From: Candidatus Kuenenia stuttgartensis
GTDB lineage: Bacteria; Planctomycetota; Planctomycetia; Isosphaerales; Isosphaeraceae
Direction of reading: 5' to 3'
DNA length: 7,714 nt
Assembly: GCA_945874095.1 (NCBI GenBank)
Contig: CAMCFM010000191.1
Span: 1-7,714 of the forward strand
In this document: positions 6,337-7,714 of the stretch, piece after piece
Layout of the letters: the number at the start of each line of letters is the position of its first letter
How positions within the stretch are numbered: position 1 is the stretch's first letter
Notes under the pieces: model-generated
Seen by the model: only the letters and a program-made list of their open reading frames with translations
Database searches by the model: none
What the model was told of the DNA's origin: nothing
Position numbers and translations under genes: made by a program

Positions 6337-6840
6337 CTATCGTCCTGCTTCTAATTTCATTTGAGTTGAATTTGATATGAGTTTCGAGACGGAATCAGGC
6401 CAGATGGCTCCGTCATTGATCCATCGATTCAAATCCTGGATCTGGTTTTTAGCAAGTGATTCTTTGGGAGGCATGGGGGCAATCTCTTCGGACTTTCGGC
6501 CAATCGCTAAAGAAATCAAGCTTTTATTTGAATTGCCGGGTACGATTGCAGGTCCGTTATCACCACCCTTGAGAATATTCTGATGACTGAGTAGTTTCAG
6601 ACCACCGCTCGTTTTTTGATCGTTATGACATTTCACACATTTATCGACAAGAATGGGCCGAATATTTGCCTCAAAGAAAATTTCACGATCCGCACGCTCA
6701 GCAATCGAGAGGGCCGCAGCAGCGCCTTCGCCCAACGAATTCTGAGTCTCCGCCTTGGATTTGGAATTTTGTCCATAAACAGGGGAAGGCCGGGTATCCA
6801 TCAGAATGATGCAAAGAATGATGGACAAACGAGTAAACAT
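6337..6840 (-). CDS. Standalone exported mono-haem PSCyt1 (planctomycete cytochrome C) protein
   Basis: This 167-residue protein has an N-terminal hydrophobic segment (residues 4-14) and probable cleavage near VYGQ (21-24), then a low-complexity linker and a c-type cytochrome domain from about 54 to 148. FFEANIRPILVDKCVKCHN carries the CxxCH haem site, with Cys68, Cys71 and His72. GGLKLLSHQNILKGGDNGPAIVPGN follows in the usual PSCyt1 order. APMPP contains Met123, the likely sixth haem ligand. IQDLNRWINDGAIWP (133-147) is the standard closing helix. In most planctomycete proteins this domain precedes DUF1549 and DUF1553 in chains of 700 residues or more; here the protein ends about 20 residues after it. 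It may be a complete small electron carrier or a remnant. It is convergent with the sulfatase operon and divergent from the enolase-family gene. No clear ribosome binding site precedes its ATG at 6840-6838. Confidence 0.9.
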   Translation of the reverse strand: MFTRLSIILCIILMDTRPSPVYGQNSKSKAETQNSLGEGAAAALSIAERADREIFFEANIRPILVDKCVKCHNDQKTSGGLKLLSHQNILKGGDNGPAIVPGNSNKSLISLAIGRKSEEIAPMPPKESLAKNQIQDLNRWINDGAIWPDSVSKLISNSTQMKLEAGR

Positions 6841-6887
6841 GGGATTAGACCTGAACCAGAGGCATGGATATGGAGTGGTGTTTGATT

Positions 6888-6905
6888 GAAAGCCAGAAGG
6901 CTTTC
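6888..6905. repeat. Perfect 7-base-pair inverted repeat with a 4-base loop
   Basis: GAAAGCC (6888-6894) and GGCTTTC (6899-6905) are exact reverse complements around AGAA, and a T-G and a T-A pair extend the stem outward. It lies about 50 bases upstream of the cytochrome start and 228 bases before the enolase-family start. It has no T-run on either side, so a terminator is unlikely. A protein-binding operator or an mRNA leader stem for the minus-strand gene are options. A stem of this size can also arise by chance. Confidence 0.4.
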
Positions 6906-7120
6906 GACTGTGTGGGATATGAAACTTATCCTAACACGAACTTGAGCCTTGGAACAAGAACCGATGACAAGATCTCTGAAATGTGAACTTTTCCATTGAT
7001 TTCTGTGAGAGTCGGAAATAGGCTAGGGTGATTATGACTCTGTGCACCAAGAGTGATCTGCAAGATACGAATTCACGAACCACCGCCGATTCCAACTTCA
7101 GTCATCAAACTGATAGGACA

Positions 7121-7126
7121 AGAGGA
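7121..7126 (+). promoter_or_regulatory. Ribosome binding site deciding the enolase-family start
   Basis: AGAGGA ends seven bases before ATG 7134 and thirteen before the second candidate, ATG 7140. The spacing favours 7134 as the start. Confidence 0.6.
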
Positions 7127-7133
7127 ACAAGAA

Positions 7134-7714
7134 ATGACGATGAATCAGGAAAGTTGCAATTTAACGGATCATTCAAGCCAATCCCGCCGCGACTTATTGA
7201 AACAAGCGACGACCCTGAGTGGAATGGCTGCCTTGAGCCGATTTTTTCCGAATGATTTAATGGCTGAAGAAAGCTCCAACGATTCCCATCCACTGACTGT
7301 TGAGAAAATTATACGTACCAGCATTCGGATTCCATTCCGGCCTGTTGCCGCCAGAAACATGGCCAGAGAGCTACCGCACTGGGAATATTTCGATATTTTT
7401 GAAGTTCATTTGAAGTCAGGTATTGTTGGAATCGGCGAAGGGTCGATGTATTATTCATGGGGATTCACAAAAGACGAAGATATAGAACGTGCCAAAGGCT
7501 CCAATGCCGCATCGATCATGTGGGACGACTCATTAGGTGCAGGCTTACAGATTGCATTATTTGACGCAGTGGCCAAGCAGGCCGGAGTGCCGGTTCATGC
7601 ACTACTGGGTCAGAAAGTGAACAAGATTACGCCACTTTCGTGGTGGGCGATTGAGATGAACGCGGACGACTGGTTGATGGAGTGTCAGGACGCAGTGAAA
7701 GCTGGTTACATCTC
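7134..7714 (+). CDS. Mandelate racemase/muconate lactonizing (enolase superfamily) protein with Tat leader, 3' end cut
   Basis: The reading frame from ATG 7134 is open to the right edge, giving 193 residues. SRRDLLK (17-23, Arg codons 7185-7190) is a clear twin-arginine motif followed by a moderately hydrophobic stretch to about residue 38, so export folded through Tat is predicted. LTVEKIIRTSIRIPFRPVAA (54-73), IFEVHLKSGIVGIGEG (88-103) and GLQIALFDAVAKQAGVPVHALLGQK (137-161) match the N-terminal capping domain of the mandelate racemase/muconate lactonizing family. The sequence stops at AVKAGYI, just before the strand that usually carries the K-x-K catalytic lysines, so specificity cannot be judged. 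Relatives commonly dehydrate sugar acids or epimerise substrates through an enolate bound to magnesium. A link with the nearby glycan desulfation genes is plausible but only inferred, since the genes are not co-transcribed. Confidence 0.9.
   Translation, partial: MTMNQESCNLTDHSSQSRRDLLKQATTLSGMAALSRFFPNDLMAEESSNDSHPLTVEKIIRTSIRIPFRPVAARNMARELPHWEYFDIFEVHLKSGIVGIGEGSMYYSWGFTKDEDIERAKGSNAASIMWDDSLGAGLQIALFDAVAKQAGVPVHALLGQKVNKITPLSWWAIEMNADDWLMECQDAVKAGYI

Larger units (their letters stand above)
6841..7133. other. Divergent spacer between the cytochrome and enolase-family genes
   Basis: These 293 bases must hold the promoters of both flanking genes. No convincing paired -35 and -10 boxes stand out on either strand; the best plus-strand pair, TTGATT 6996-7001 and TAGGCT 7019-7024, is weak. 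The clearest structure is the hairpin at 6888-6905. Open frames that cross the spacer overlap the flanking genes out of frame or antisense and have no recognisable content. Confidence 0.6.

Noticed and set aside
6616..6885. Plus-strand open frame of 89 codons
   Set aside because: It is antisense to the haem-binding part of the cytochrome gene, with no domain or ribosome binding site.
6996..7024. Possible -35/-10 pair TTGATT and TAGGCT, 17 bases apart
   Set aside because: The -10 element matches the consensus at only half its positions. The spacing alone is not enough to call a promoter.
7028..7255. Plus-strand open frame of 75 codons
   Set aside because: It overlaps the enolase-family leader in another frame, and the frame from 7134 has a ribosome binding site and clear family motifs.
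1..7714. CRISPR arrays, insertion sequences, attachment sites, tRNA or rRNA genes
   Set aside because: Reading both strands showed no regularly spaced repeats, transposase-like frames, terminal inverted repeats or structured RNA signatures.

Overview
The window looks like part of a Planctomycetota chromosome, probably a member of the Planctomycetales with moderate GC content. The evidence is a set of exported Cys-type sulfatases in a row, a small haem protein with a planctomycete-type cytochrome C domain (PSCyt1), an exported NHL-repeat protein and a mandelate racemase/muconate lactonizing (enolase superfamily) protein with a twin-arginine leader. No genus can be named from the sequence alone.

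Positions 62-6220 hold five tightly packed plus-strand genes that probably form one operon. They are an iduronate-2-sulfatase-like sulfatase (62-1633), an arylsulfatase A-like sulfatase (1657-3129), a third sulfatase (3126-4487), an exported six-bladed NHL beta-propeller (4500-5597) and a compact AlkA-family DNA glycosylase (5603-6220). The gaps are 23, -4, 12 and 5 bases. All three sulfatases keep the C-x-P-S/T-R motif whose Cys is converted to formylglycine, and the expected metal and sulfate ligands. They belong to visibly different branches, so they probably remove different sulfate groups from one complex sulfated glycan. No formylglycine-generating enzyme lies in the window.

Positions 6221-6336 are a convergent spacer with several small inverted repeats at or near the end of the operon. 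On the minus strand, 6337-6840 encodes a standalone exported mono-haem PSCyt1 protein. A 293-base divergent spacer (6841-7133) with one short perfect hairpin leads to a plus-strand enolase-superfamily gene (7134 to the right edge), cut before its catalytic residues.

I see no mobile element, CRISPR array, tRNA or rRNA, and no clear new system. The most notable points are a sulfatase operon that also carries a DNA repair glycosylase, apparently mixed Sec and Tat export within it, a near-identical 16-base start region shared by sulfatases 1 and 3, an exact 18-base palindrome inside the NHL gene, and the very short PSCyt1 protein.
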